From Variovorax sp. OAS795 (GTDB lineage: Bacteria > Pseudomonadota > Gammaproteobacteria > Burkholderiales > Burkholderiaceae_C), in the NCBI RefSeq assembly GCF_040546685.1, contig NZ_JBEPOH010000001.1, forward strand, positions 2,480,001-2,544,000: a DNA stretch of 64,000 nt, in the 5' to 3' direction. The position numbers were made by a program, and so were the translations under genes. Positions 52,374 through 61,167 of this stretch are shown piece after piece (position 1 is the first letter of the stretch; each line of letters starts with the position of its first letter). The notes below the pieces were generated by a model. It ran no database searches, was not told where the DNA came from, and saw only the letters and a program-made list of their open reading frames with translations.

Positions 52374-52652
52374 ATGAATAGGTACACCTTCGCGGTGGAG
52401 TTTGACGGTGGAACGTACTTGTCCCAAGTAGATGCAGGCAGCGAGGGGGATGCTGTCATCGCTTGGTGCGAAAAGTTCCAGGAAGACGCACCTCTCGCGG
52501 CCCGATCAAAACTGTTGGCGCGAGCAGTTAGGCGAGGTCTCCTAGAAGAAAATCCAACTAGAGTTGTTGGACTTACTGGTACCTGGTGCTTTTCTACACA
52601 CTTCGCCAAAAAACTCGTTCTAGGGCACTTAATTCTTACGGCTCCCGAGTAA
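52374..52652 (+). CDS. small orphan immunity-like protein
   Basis: A 92-residue cytoplasmic protein (YTFAVEFDGGTYLSQVDAGS, DAVIAWCEKFQEDAPLAARS, GTWCFSTHFAKKLVLGHLIL) with a mixed alpha/beta pattern and no named family. A GGGGAAGAG site supports the ATG. It follows an RHS-core remnant by about 90 bases, which is where an immunity gene left behind after loss of its toxin would sit. Confidence 0.55.
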   Translation: MNRYTFAVEFDGGTYLSQVDAGSEGDAVIAWCEKFQEDAPLAARSKLLARAVRRGLLEENPTRVVGLTGTWCFSTHFAKKLVLGHLILTAPE

Positions 52653-52940
52653 ACCCCCGAGTCCTTGTGGGGATAGACCAAGCGAATGGGTCGCAGCGCT
52701 TTCGCCTTTGTGCAGGTCCGGGGTTTGCTAATGGGACGAAATAGTACGGCAGGCTAGCTACAAGAAAACAATGGACCGCGTCGTGCGCTCGAGTTTAGTT
52801 GAAGCTGTCCCGTCCTAACCGCTCGGCTATCTTTAAAACAAATTGCAATGGCGGCCTCCTGACACCACTCACGTACGGCCGCAACGCAAGCGCAGCGATC
52901 TCACGCTGCGCCATGAGTCTAGATTTGGGAGGAGGGTTCT

Positions 52941-55900
52941 ATGTCACATGACAACAATGTCGTCGGGCTTGGCTGGCTTGGCGCGATTTCCCGGAAAGTG
53001 CTGTGCGCAGTAGTGATGTTCTGCTCGCCGCTGTGTGCATTGGCTCTGGTACCGCAAGTTTCAGGCTACCAGATCTATGGCGTAGTTGGACCCAGTTCGA
53101 TTACGGTGACCGGCACCAACTACGACGCTCTCTGCCACGAGTACATATCTGCTCAGGATGCAGCATTGCCGACCGTTTTTTTGCAGTACCTCTCGGCAGT
53201 GCAAACGGGTTGCTTTTTCGCAATCTATAGAGCATCGGACGGCGGCTATTCAAGCCAGATGGGCGTTCCGATCACGCCGGTGCTTGTGTGCCCGACGAAC
53301 AGCGTGCTCGCCGGCAGCAGTTGTCAATGCGACAGGCGCTTTCAAGAGAATGCGACGCAGACTGCCTGTATTGCCGCGACTCCCGAACCTGCATTCGGCG
53401 GCGCCGCCGGCATGTGCACCCCCAACCCCATCCTGCCTGCCACAGCCGAGAAATTCCGCTCCGAACCCGACTTCACGGATAGCGGCCCGGCGCCGCTGTC
53501 CTTCGTTCGCACCTACCGCAGCACCTGGGGCACCGACGCAGCGCGCCCGGTTGGCCCCCTTGGTAAGGCCTGGTCGCACAACCACGCAATGGCCCTTACC
53601 GTCACCCCTGCCGTCAGTCCGACCGCGGTCTCCATCACCACCGGCGAAGGTTTCCTTCGCACCTTCTTCAAGGCCACTGGCGCCGCGACCTGGAGCGCCA
53701 CCAACAGCGCCGACACGCTCAACCAGAACGGCGATGGCTCCTGGTCATACCGCCGCGCCGACGACGACACCACCTTGAGCTTCACGGCCAACGGCAAGCT
53801 GCAGACCCTCGCACCACGCAACGGCTGGGCCACCGTCTTCACCTACAACGGGGCCGGCCAGCTCACTACCATCGGCAATGGCTTCGGCCGCACCCTGGCG
53901 CTGGCCTACAACGCCGCAGGCCAATTGGCGAGCGTCACCACCCCCGACCTGCGCGTCATTGGCTACGCCTACGACAGCGTAGGGCGCCTCTCGGTCGTCA
54001 CGTACCCCGACGCGAAGACCCGCACCTTCCTCTACGAGAACATCGCCTTCCCGCAGGCCCTGACCGGCATCCTCGACGAGACCGGCGCGCGCTTCGCCAC
54101 CTTCGCCTACGACAGCCAGGGTCGCGCCATCGACTCGGCACTGGCCGGCACGGTCGACCGCTACCAGGTCAGCTACCCAACCGCGAGCAGCGCCTCGATC
54201 CTTGACCCCCTCGGCACCAGCCGCAGCTACAACTACAGCACCACCAAGGGCAAGCTCGCAGTCACAGGCGGCTCATTGCCCTCCGGCACAGGAGAGTCGG
54301 ATGCATCGGCGCGCACCCAAGACGCCAACGGCCTGATCACCTCCGAGACCGACTTCAAAGGCATGGTCACCACCACCACCTGGGACGTCGCCCGGCGCCT
54401 GCCCACCACGGTGGTCCATGCCGCCGGCACCCCCGAAGCCCAGACCGTCACCACCCAGTGGCACCCCACCTTCTCGCTGCCCGCGCTGGTGACAGAGGCA
54501 GGCCGCACCACCGCCTACACCTACGACGCCCTGGGCAACACCCTGTCCAAGACCGTCACCGACACCGCCACCCACCAGGCCCGCCTCTGGCAGTGGACCT
54601 ACAACGCCCAGCAACTGGTGGCGAGTGCGACTGAACCCAACGGCGCGGCCACCAGCTACACCTACGACCCCCGCGGCAACGTCCTCACCGCGACCAACGC
54701 CCTGGGCCACGCCACCACCTACACCTACGACAACGCCAACCGCGTGGCCAGCACAACCGCCCCCAACGGCCTCGTCACCACCTACACCTACGACCTGCGC
54801 GATCGCCTCTTGACCCAGAGCGTCGGCGGCCAGACCACCACGCTCACCTACAAGCCCTACGGCAGCGTCCAGACCCTCACGCTGCCCACCGGCCTCGTGC
54901 TCACCTACAGCCACGACGCCGCCCACCGCCTCACCGGCTGGAGCAACAACCGCGGCGAGAGCGGCACCTACACCCTGGACGGCATGGGCAACCGCACCGC
55001 CGAGCAGATCAAGGACAGCGCCGCCAGCGTGGCCTGGAACGCCGCGCGCACCATCAACGCCATCAACCGCCTGAGCGCCCAGACCGAAGGCCCCAACCAG
55101 GCCAACTCCTTCGGCTACGACGCCAACGGCGAACTCACCCGCACCACCAACGGCCTGAACCAGAGCACCCAGTACGGCCTGGACGGCCTGCGCCGCGTCA
55201 AGGCCGTCACCGATGCGGCCAACGCCACCGCCACCCTCCAGTACAACGCCCTGGACGCCGTCACCGAGGCCAAGGACTTCAAGGGCGTGGCCACCACCTA
55301 CGCGCGCGACGCCCTGGGCAACGCCACCGCCGAGGCCAGCGCCGACACCGGCGGCGCCAGCACCCAGTACGACACCCTGGGCCTGCCCAGCCGGCTCACC
55401 GACGCCCTGGGCCAGGCCACCACCATCACCCGCGATGCCCTGGGCCGCCCCACCGGCCTCGTCTTCGCCGACGGCAAGACCACCACCCTGCGCTACGACC
55501 TCTCTGCCAACAGCAAGGGCTACCTCTCGGAGATCGTCGACCGCAGCGGCACCACCGAGTACACCCGCGACGGCTTCGGGCGCGTCACGCTGAAGAAGCA
55601 GACACTCGCGAATGGCAGCGTGCAGCAGGTCAGCTACAGCTACAACCCGAACGGCACATTGGCCAGCATCGGCTACCCCAACGGCGGCGGGCTGCTCACC
55701 CACAGCTACGACGCCACCGGCCGCCTCACCGGCCTGAGCCTGAACGGCAATCCTCTGGTCACCGGCATCGCCTGGAACCCGCTGGGCCAGCCCACCGCAT
55801 GGACCTGGGCCTTCGCCAGCCCGAGCCTGGCCGCCAGCCGCAGCTACGACACCGCGGGTCGCATGACCGCCACCGAGTTCAGCAGCTACGTCTACGACGC

Positions 55901-57413
55901 CGCCGGGCGCATCACCAGCCTGACCCAGCAGCTCTATGCACCAGGCGACACCGACCCCACCCACAGCAGCGTTGCCGCGAGCAATATCACCTGGACCGTG
56001 GGCTACAACGCCGTGGGCCGCATCACCGGCTTCAACGCCACCGGCAGCACCGCCGGCTTCGGCTACGACGCCAACGGCAACCGAAGCACCAGCACGAGAG
56101 TGCTCGGCACCCAGAGCACCAGCCGCAGCTACACCGTGGGCGCCACCAGCAACCGCCTGGCCGGCTTCACCCAGAGCATCAACGGCGCCAGCAGCACCAG
56201 CGTGGCCTACGGCTACAACGCCAACGGCGACCTCGTGAGCGACGGGCTTCGCAGCTACACCTACGACGCCGAAGGCCGCCTGGCCGCGGCCACCACCGGC
56301 GCCACCGACGTGAGCCCGACCACGCGCTACGCGCACAACGCGCTGGGCCAGCGCGTGTTCAAGACCGAGCCGCTGTACCCGCCGGGCCAGGGCGACGAAG
56401 CCGACCCCGGCTTCATGCAGAGCCTGATCGCGTTCTTCACGAAGCTGTGGAGCCCCGCCACGAACCAGGCCGAGCAGCTGGGCTATGCCTATGTCTACGA
56501 CGAGCAGGGCACCTTGATCGCGGAGGCGGGCAGCGGCGGGGCGAACAGCGGGGGGCAGGCCAGCTACTTCTACCTGCCGACGGCCAATGGGCCGGTGCCG
56601 ATCGCGGCGGTGATCAACGGGGCCACGTATGCGGTGCACAGCGATCACCTGAACACGCCGAGACGCCTGAGCAATGCCAGCGGGCAAGCCGTCTGGCAGT
56701 GGAGCTACAGCGCGTTCGGGGAGGAGAAGCCGACGATTGCGAAGAACAGGTTCGCGAACCTGGACACGACACCCAACCCGGGGACCACCAGCGTCTCGGC
56801 GGTGAAGTTCAACCTGCGCTATCCGGGGCAGTATGCGGATGAGGAGAGCGGGCTGTTCTACAACTACTTCAGGAGCTATGACGCGAGGACGGGGCGGTAC
56901 AGCCAGCCGGATCCCATGGGGCTGAAAGGCGGGTGGAACCAGTTTGGGTATGTTGGGGCGAATCCCTTAATCTATCTCGATCCAACGGGTTTAGAGAAGC
57001 TTGTGCTCGCTGGCCCACGCGACTTTGCATTGCAAGGTTCGGCCGCATCTGATCCTGACATTCCTGGAACCCTCACCTTGTACGGTCATGGGAACGACTC
57101 CGCAATTGCCGATCAGAGAAACGGATTGACTAAGGCTTTGGGTCCAAAGGAGGCAGCCGACCTCATTAGAACTTCTGGGCTGTGGCAGCCAAGTATGCCG
57201 ATAACCGTCAAAGCCTGTTACGTCGGCGCTGACAACGGATTCAATCAGAAACTAGCTGATCAACTTGGAGTACCTGTCACTGGGCCAGATGGCTATCTAG
57301 AAATGCTACCTCGCATGAGCGGGGGGTATGGATTCGGTGGCATCTGGGGCTGGTATTGGGGAGGCTTTAAGGGATCTCCAGGGCGTTGGGTAACACGTAG
57401 TCCAAGGAAGTGA
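52941..57413 (+). CDS. secreted RHS-repeat polymorphic toxin, copy 2, with a caspase-like C-terminal tip
   Basis: A 1490-residue protein with its own N-terminus: a signal peptide (KVLCAVVMFCSPLCALA) and a region rich in cysteine (CPTNSVLAGSSCQC), then DUF6531 (NPILPATAEKFRSEPDFTDS), YD repeats and the core end with both self-cleavage motifs (PDPMGLKGG and YLDPTGL). The tip (about 1345-1490) has LTLYGHGND (His1383) and, after a helical part, PITVKACYVG (Cys1426), then KLADQLGVPVTGPDGYL. A Gly-His-Gly and later Cys on a beta strand, with a following LAxxLGVPV, is the pattern of caspase/C80-like cysteine peptidases, so the tip may cleave proteins. That assignment is inferred. The immunity candidate begins at 57415. 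Confidence 0.85.
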   Translation: MSHDNNVVGLGWLGAISRKVLCAVVMFCSPLCALALVPQVSGYQIYGVVGPSSITVTGTNYDALCHEYISAQDAALPTVFLQYLSAVQTGCFFAIYRASDGGYSSQMGVPITPVLVCPTNSVLAGSSCQCDRRFQENATQTACIAATPEPAFGGAAGMCTPNPILPATAEKFRSEPDFTDSGPAPLSFVRTYRSTWGTDAARPVGPLGKAWSHNHAMALTVTPAVSPTAVSITTGEGFLRTFFKATGAATWSATNSADTLNQNGDGSWSYRRADDDTTLSFTANGKLQTLAPRNGWATVFTYNGAGQLTTIGNGFGRTLALAYNAAGQLASVTTPDLRVIGYAYDSVGRLSVVTYPDAKTRTFLYENIAFPQALTGILDETGARFATFAYDSQGRAIDSALAGTVDRYQVSYPTASSASILDPLGTSRSYNYSTTKGKLAVTGGSLPSGTGESDASARTQDANGLITSETDFKGMVTTTTWDVARRLPTTVVHAAGTPEAQTVTTQWHPTFSLPALVTEAGRTTAYTYDALGNTLSKTVTDTATHQARLWQWTYNAQQLVASATEPNGAATSYTYDPRGNVLTATNALGHATTYTYDNANRVASTTAPNGLVTTYTYDLRDRLLTQSVGGQTTTLTYKPYGSVQTLTLPTGLVLTYSHDAAHRLTGWSNNRGESGTYTLDGMGNRTAEQIKDSAASVAWNAARTINAINRLSAQTEGPNQANSFGYDANGELTRTTNGLNQSTQYGLDGLRRVKAVTDAANATATLQYNALDAVTEAKDFKGVATTYARDALGNATAEASADTGGASTQYDTLGLPSRLTDALGQATTITRDALGRPTGLVFADGKTTTLRYDLSANSKGYLSEIVDRSGTTEYTRDGFGRVTLKKQTLANGSVQQVSYSYNPNGTLASIGYPNGGGLLTHSYDATGRLTGLSLNGNPLVTGIAWNPLGQPTAWTWAFASPSLAASRSYDTAGRMTATEFSSYVYDAAGRITSLTQQLYAPGDTDPTHSSVAASNITWTVGYNAVGRITGFNATGSTAGFGYDANGNRSTSTRVLGTQSTSRSYTVGATSNRLAGFTQSINGASSTSVAYGYNANGDLVSDGLRSYTYDAEGRLAAATTGATDVSPTTRYAHNALGQRVFKTEPLYPPGQGDEADPGFMQSLIAFFTKLWSPATNQAEQLGYAYVYDEQGTLIAEAGSGGANSGGQASYFYLPTANGPVPIAAVINGATYAVHSDHLNTPRRLSNASGQAVWQWSYSAFGEEKPTIAKNRFANLDTTPNPGTTSVSAVKFNLRYPGQYADEESGLFYNYFRSYDARTGRYSQPDPMGLKGGWNQFGYVGANPLIYLDPTGLEKLVLAGPRDFALQGSAASDPDIPGTLTLYGHGNDSAIADQRNGLTKALGPKEAADLIRTSGLWQPSMPITVKACYVGADNGFNQKLADQLGVPVTGPDGYLEMLPRMSGGYGFGGIWGWYWGGFKGSPGRWVTRSPRK
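54204..56788 (+). repeat. long direct repeat, copy B (RHS core)
   Basis: Counterpart of 47421-50005, in the same orientation, within the second RHS gene. The flanks on both sides diverge sharply: different N-domains before it and, after about 100 bases of weaker similarity, different toxin tips after it. Confidence 0.93.
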
Positions 57414-57414
57414 A

Positions 57415-57879
57415 ATGTGGTGGAAAAAATCTCTCCTGATCTCGAGCGTATTGGTGGCCGCATGTGCTGCGATCTTTATCTACAGCGACATAGTCAATCC
57501 AGACGACTTAACACAGCCTCTAGCCATCACGAGCACGCGAGCCGGCGCGGATGGAGGCTCAATGACAGTACAGGTGGTCGACGCGAACGGTAAAAAACTA
57601 ACTGTTGAACGTGTCGGAACATTAGAGGCCGAGCGATCTCGGCAGAAAATGTACGTTGTCAATGACGTTTTCGGAGTAATACCTCTGCGACGAGTCGCAA
57701 ACAAAAACTCTCAGCTCGAGAAAGAGACGCTGGAGATGCTTGAGTCTTTATTGAGTGATTCTCTACCTCTAGCCCAGCGAGAGCTTTTGAATCAAAACAA
57801 TCAGGATGCACTGCGCACCGTTCCTGGCAATTTGCTTGCCGTGTATGACTTGGCCATCTGGATAAGAGAGCGGCGCTAG
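57415..57879 (+). CDS. membrane-anchored candidate immunity protein for RHS copy 2
   Basis: A 154-residue protein with an N-terminal membrane helix (KSLLISSVLVAACAAIFIY), so the rest should face the periplasm. That fits protection against a toxin that acts in or passes through the periplasm. It starts two bases after the RHS stop, with an AAGGAAG site. The soluble part (MTVQVVDANGKKLTVERVG, LEMLESLLSDSLPLAQREL) matches no family I know. The low GC is typical of this island. Confidence 0.68.
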   Translation: MWWKKSLLISSVLVAACAAIFIYSDIVNPDDLTQPLAITSTRAGADGGSMTVQVVDANGKKLTVERVGTLEAERSRQKMYVVNDVFGVIPLRRVANKNSQLEKETLEMLESLLSDSLPLAQRELLNQNNQDALRTVPGNLLAVYDLAIWIRERR

Positions 57880-57937
57880 AGTGCATTGGTTCTTCACTCA
57901 GTCTGTGCACAGCCACCGCCTCCACAATTCTAGGCGC

Positions 57938-58120
57938 ATGGGCTTCTACTTTGAGGCATCTTCAGCGCTGACGGACGAACAAGTCGAACTGCTCCGCCTC
58001 CTATGGCAACATCTGCTTCCAACCGAGACCTTTTCAAAGAAACGCCTCGGGGACCTCGTGGTGCAAGCCGCTCATGCAGATACTTTATGGAACCGTCAAA
58101 CTCAACACATAGTTAGCTAA
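57938..58120 (+). CDS. short open reading frame of uncertain status
   Basis: A 60-residue frame (MGFYFEASSALTDEQVELLR, LLWQHLLPTETFSKKRLGDL) that reads like a helical protein fragment. A longer version begins with GTG at 57881. There is no good ribosome site and no family. It may be the remnant of a toxin tip or immunity gene. Confidence 0.25.
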   Translation: MGFYFEASSALTDEQVELLRLLWQHLLPTETFSKKRLGDLVVQAAHADTLWNRQTQHIVS

Positions 58121-58244
58121 ATCTATTCCTTGAAGGATGGGAATTAAGAGAATGTGGCGAAAGAACGTCGTCAAGCATTCTTGGCGCATTGCCCCTCTGT
58201 GTGGTATCGCGTCTCACTGAACTCGAAGACCAATACCGCAGAGA

Positions 58245-58760
58245 ATGCCCGTGCTAGAAGCTCCTATGAATGAAAATTCCAAGCTCGTTGAATACGCGGC
58301 GAAAATTTTGCTGGCAAAGCCAGAAAGATGCGAGAGTGCATTCAGTCGAGCTGCGGATAGTTTCGAAGATGATCTTCTAGAGTTTTCCCATTTTCCCGCG
58401 GACTACTTTGCATTCGTCTTGGAGCTTCTGTCAGAGGAGAAATTTTTCTCAAAGCCGGGAGTCTGGAATTTTTTGCTAGTCCTCGGTACTGAAAAGGAGA
58501 AACTGCAGTCATCGCACTATGAGCAGCTGGCGGAGACCATACTCGCTAACTATCAGTCTTATCTAAACGAAGACCTGTGCCTTGGCGTCTGCGACTTCAT
58601 CGCTAGAAATTATCCAGAAGGGTATGCAAAGGGTGTGCTGCATGGCCTAAGGGAAATCGAAAAGAAAAAGGATCCTACTCTCTTCGGATTTGCGGATGAC
58701 GGATTGCGGATTCTCGAACGGGAAGTTGATCGGGTGTCGCGCGCTGATGGTCGAAAGTGA
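58245..58760 (+). CDS. all-helical candidate immunity protein
   Basis: A 171-residue, acidic, alpha-helical protein (LVEYAAKILLAKPERCESAF, FVLELLSEEKFFSKPGVWNF, SSHYEQLAETILANYQSYLN, LCLGVCDFIARNYPEGYAKG). The repeat-like helix pairs recall helical immunity proteins of contact-dependent toxin systems, but no family is certain. ATG 58245 or 58266 could be the start; neither has a strong ribosome site. No matching toxin stands directly upstream, so it is an orphan. Confidence 0.6.
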   Translation: MPVLEAPMNENSKLVEYAAKILLAKPERCESAFSRAADSFEDDLLEFSHFPADYFAFVLELLSEEKFFSKPGVWNFLLVLGTEKEKLQSSHYEQLAETILANYQSYLNEDLCLGVCDFIARNYPEGYAKGVLHGLREIEKKKDPTLFGFADDGLRILEREVDRVSRADGRK

Positions 58761-59001
58761 TCTCTTGGAGGGTTGATTGGCACCGAAAATTGACCGACTA
58801 AACGCAGTAATTTCCGTCTAAGACTGACCCACGCAAACTCTATCCTGCTCATTTCTAAAGCAGGGGATTCTAGGAGTGTCGCGACATTGAGTGTCATCAG
58901 ACGCTGAGCCCTGCGAACTCGTGACGAAGAGTCGTGCTACGCCAAGCGGACGAACCCTAGGCTTGTATGTGCTCCTGGAGTGATGGCGCGCCCATCGGGG
59001 G

Positions 59002-59302
59002 ATGTTCTAAAACTACTTCCAGAGCTACGACAGCGGACCGGGCGGTACAGCCAAGAAGAGCTGAAGGCATGATCGGGCCTGAGCAGACGCGGTTGTTGCG
59101 CGACCTTTTTGGCTCCGGCATGAAAGGGGCCGAAGAGGCGGCGGAAAATCCCTCGCGCCCTGCTGGACTGACGGATGAGGCAATAGGCGCGTATAGGGAA
59201 TTGGCCAATCGCGCCGTCAGCAACTATGAGCAGACTGGGAGCGCCGCTGCAGCTGCGCTCCAAAAAGCAAGACTTGAACTACTGAAACGGATTGATCAAT
59301 GA
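59002..59302 (+). pseudogene. RHS core-end fragment joined to an orphan toxin tip
   Basis: Bases 59002-59065 still resemble the coding DNA for LFYNYFRSYDARTGRYSQ of the second RHS gene, with frame damage. The frame from 59069 then gives a tip end (MIGPEQTRLLRDLFGSGMKG, LTDEAIGAYRELANRAVSNY, ALQKARLELLKRIDQ), the helical terminus seen in many RHS toxins. Its stop TGA overlaps the next ATG (ATGA at 59299-59302), which preserves a toxin-immunity junction although the toxin is no longer expressed. Confidence 0.65.
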
Positions 59303-59667
59303 TGTATCGCTTGATACCCGTAGCCGCTGAACAAGCCGAGGCTGAAGCTTGGACTGAAACTGATGACGTCACACTTGGCGGATATTTCTACGATCACCTT
59401 TGTGCGCTCGATGGACGAGTGGTTGGTGTACGGTACTACTGGCTCGACTCAGAGATTGACACAAACACTCATCCTGTCTACAGAGAGTTCGTGAGCGATA
59501 AGCGACTCAAGTTCAATAGAGATGGCGGCTACGTCGACATCCTTTTAGATGAGAAGGAGTCAGCGACTTTCAAAGCGGGCGAACTGACGGTGGAGACGGT
59601 TCAGGATTTTGGCGGCTATTCCGTTATCCGAGCTGGAGAACGTTTCGGAATGGCCTTCTCCTTGTAA
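59299..59667 (+). CDS. candidate immunity protein coupled to an orphan RHS tip
   Basis: A 122-residue soluble protein (MMYRLIPVAAEQAEAEAWTE, GGYFYDHLCALDGRVVGVRY, KRLKFNRDGGYVDILLDEKE) of mixed alpha/beta character and with no named family. It starts inside the stop codon of the upstream toxin tip. A short copy of its beginning (TGATGTACCGCTTGATACCC) recurs at 63315-63354, so the cassette was once duplicated. Confidence 0.65.
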   Translation: MMYRLIPVAAEQAEAEAWTETDDVTLGGYFYDHLCALDGRVVGVRYYWLDSEIDTNTHPVYREFVSDKRLKFNRDGGYVDILLDEKESATFKAGELTVETVQDFGGYSVIRAGERFGMAFSL

Positions 59668-59814
59668 ACGACCTCGTCTCAGCTGGCCAAATCGAACAGT
59701 TGCTATTGTCGCGATTCAGCCGATGACGCGTTCGCGCAGGATATCTAAGGGGCCGATGCCGCTGTAGATCGTCCCGTTGGTCTTCAGACAGGTGACGGAC
59801 CACCGGTCGCCGCG

Positions 59815-60527
59815 GGTCTGCGAAGCTACACCTATGACGCCGAAGGCCGCCTGGCCGCGGCCACCACCGGCGCCACCGACGTGAGCCCGACCACGCGCTA
59901 CGCGCACAACGCGCTGGGCCAGCGCGTGTTCAAGACCGAGCCGCTGTACCCGCCGGGCCAGGGCGACGAAGCCGACCCGGGCTTCATGCAGAGCCTGATC
60001 GCGTTCTTCACCAAGCTGTGGAGCCCAGCCACGAACCAAGCCGAGCAGTTGGGCTATGCGTATGTCTACGACGAGCAGGGCACGCTGACTGCCGAAGCGG
60101 GCAGCGGCGGAGCGAACCGTGCGGGGCAGGCCAGCTACTTCTACCTGCCGACGGCGAACGGGCCGGTGCCGATCGCGGCGGTGATCGATGGGGCCACCTA
60201 TGCGGTGCACAGCGACCACCTGAACACGCCGCGCAAACTCAGCAATGCCAGCGGGCAAGCCGTCTGGCAGTGGAGCTACAGCGCGTTCGGGGAGGACAAG
60301 CCGACGGGGGCGAAGAACAGGTTTGCGAACCTCGAAACGGCAACACCAATCCGGGCAGAGGAAGTAAGCCTATTGGGGATGGATTGTCGGAAGCTCGTGG
60401 CGATGACGGGAGCCGCGTTTATTTTCGCGAGACACCGAATGGCACTGAGATTCTTGGAAAGTCGAACAAAGATAATCAGCAATCCGTTATCAACGAAGTG
60501 CTGAAAACCTTCGGACGAAAGAAATGA
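59815..60527 (+). pseudogene. truncated, frameshifted third RHS copy with toxin tip
   Basis: From 59815 the frame encodes the last part of the RHS core (LRSYTYDAEGRLAAATTGAT, HSDHLNTPRKLSNASG, YSAFGEDKPTGAKNRFANLE), nearly the same as the two complete genes, but all upstream parts are missing. Near 60335 the frame must shift to reach the tip: NTNPGRGSKPIGDGLSEARG, SRVYFRETPNGTEILGKSNK and INEVLKTFGRKK, ending at 60527. GDGLxExR...RVYF recalls RelE/HigB-type ribosome-dependent nuclease folds. The stop overlaps the next ATG. The truncation and shift make it non-functional as an exported toxin. Confidence 0.75.
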
Positions 60528-60832
60528 TGGATTTTTCTCTTCACTACCCCACCGGTTTTCCTGAGCCGACGGAGGATGACAATGTCGATGTTCGGGTCGA
60601 GCTGGCTGATGGCCGCGCGTACAGCCTAGCCTTTTTCACCGTCGCTAACTTGGTGACGCTGATGGCTCGCTGGGGGAAGACTGGAGAATGCGCCCATGGG
60701 CTGTACGTCTGGGAGAGGAACATGGTCGTCGTGCAGTCAATCTCGGAGGCAGTGATCAGGAAGGTCGCTCAGGACCTTGTTGAAACTGGCAATATTGAAA
60801 AGATCGGGTGGCTCATTCATTCTTCCGACTAG
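60524..60832 (+). CDS. candidate immunity protein to the RelE-like RHS tip
   Basis: A 102-residue protein (FSLHYPTGFPEPTEDDNVDV, VELADGRAYSLAFFTVANLV, MARWGKTGECAHGLYVWERN, VIRKVAQDLVETGNIEKIGW) that starts within the toxin-tip stop (ATGA). The family is not named. A decayed paralogue lies at 61897-62197, which shows that this immunity gene has been duplicated within the island. Confidence 0.68.
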   Translation: MMDFSLHYPTGFPEPTEDDNVDVRVELADGRAYSLAFFTVANLVTLMARWGKTGECAHGLYVWERNMVVVQSISEAVIRKVAQDLVETGNIEKIGWLIHSSD

Positions 60833-60974
60833 GCGACCCTACGGCAACAAAAATGGTTGCGCCTCATCGCTGTCGCCAAGTTCGCGGAAGCCCGCGTCGT
60901 TACAGCTTCGGAGCCCTTGATTCATCGCTTGGACAGCGCCACCTCGTGTGTCGCTAGATCGCATTCCGCACCTT

Positions 60975-61167
60975 CTGAAAGGGGCCTGATCCGAAGGGAG
61001 GAAGGGGCGCGTATGTAGACCCGGTCACTGGAGAGCAACGCATACTGGTGTACGGAGACCATGCACATGTAAATGATCCCGCCGGCAATCGATTGGATAT
61101 AAATGGAAATGGTGTTCAGCCAAACTCACCCGCCGCACATCTACCTATCACCCCAAGAACCCCATGA
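60975..61167 (+). pseudogene. orphan RHS toxin tip without core
   Basis: The frame gives GAYVDPVTGEQRILVYGDHA, HVNDPAGNRLDINGNGVQPN and SPAAHLPITPRTP, a conserved-looking toxin terminus, with PDPKGGRG before it that may be the last trace of the RHS DPxG motif. There is no start codon for it. Its stop at 61165-61167 overlaps the ATG of the next gene. It is a tip-immunity cassette parked behind the active RHS genes. The catalytic class is unknown. Confidence 0.6.

Noticed and set aside
47421..56788. Repeated short units that might suggest a CRISPR array or tandem repeats
   Set aside because: The repeats are coding YD motifs of varying length without constant spacers; no CRISPR-like repeat-spacer pattern or cas gene was seen.
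57881..58120. A 79-residue gene starting at GTG 57881
   Set aside because: There is no ribosome site, and the first 19 residues look non-coding; only the shorter 57938 version was kept, with low confidence.
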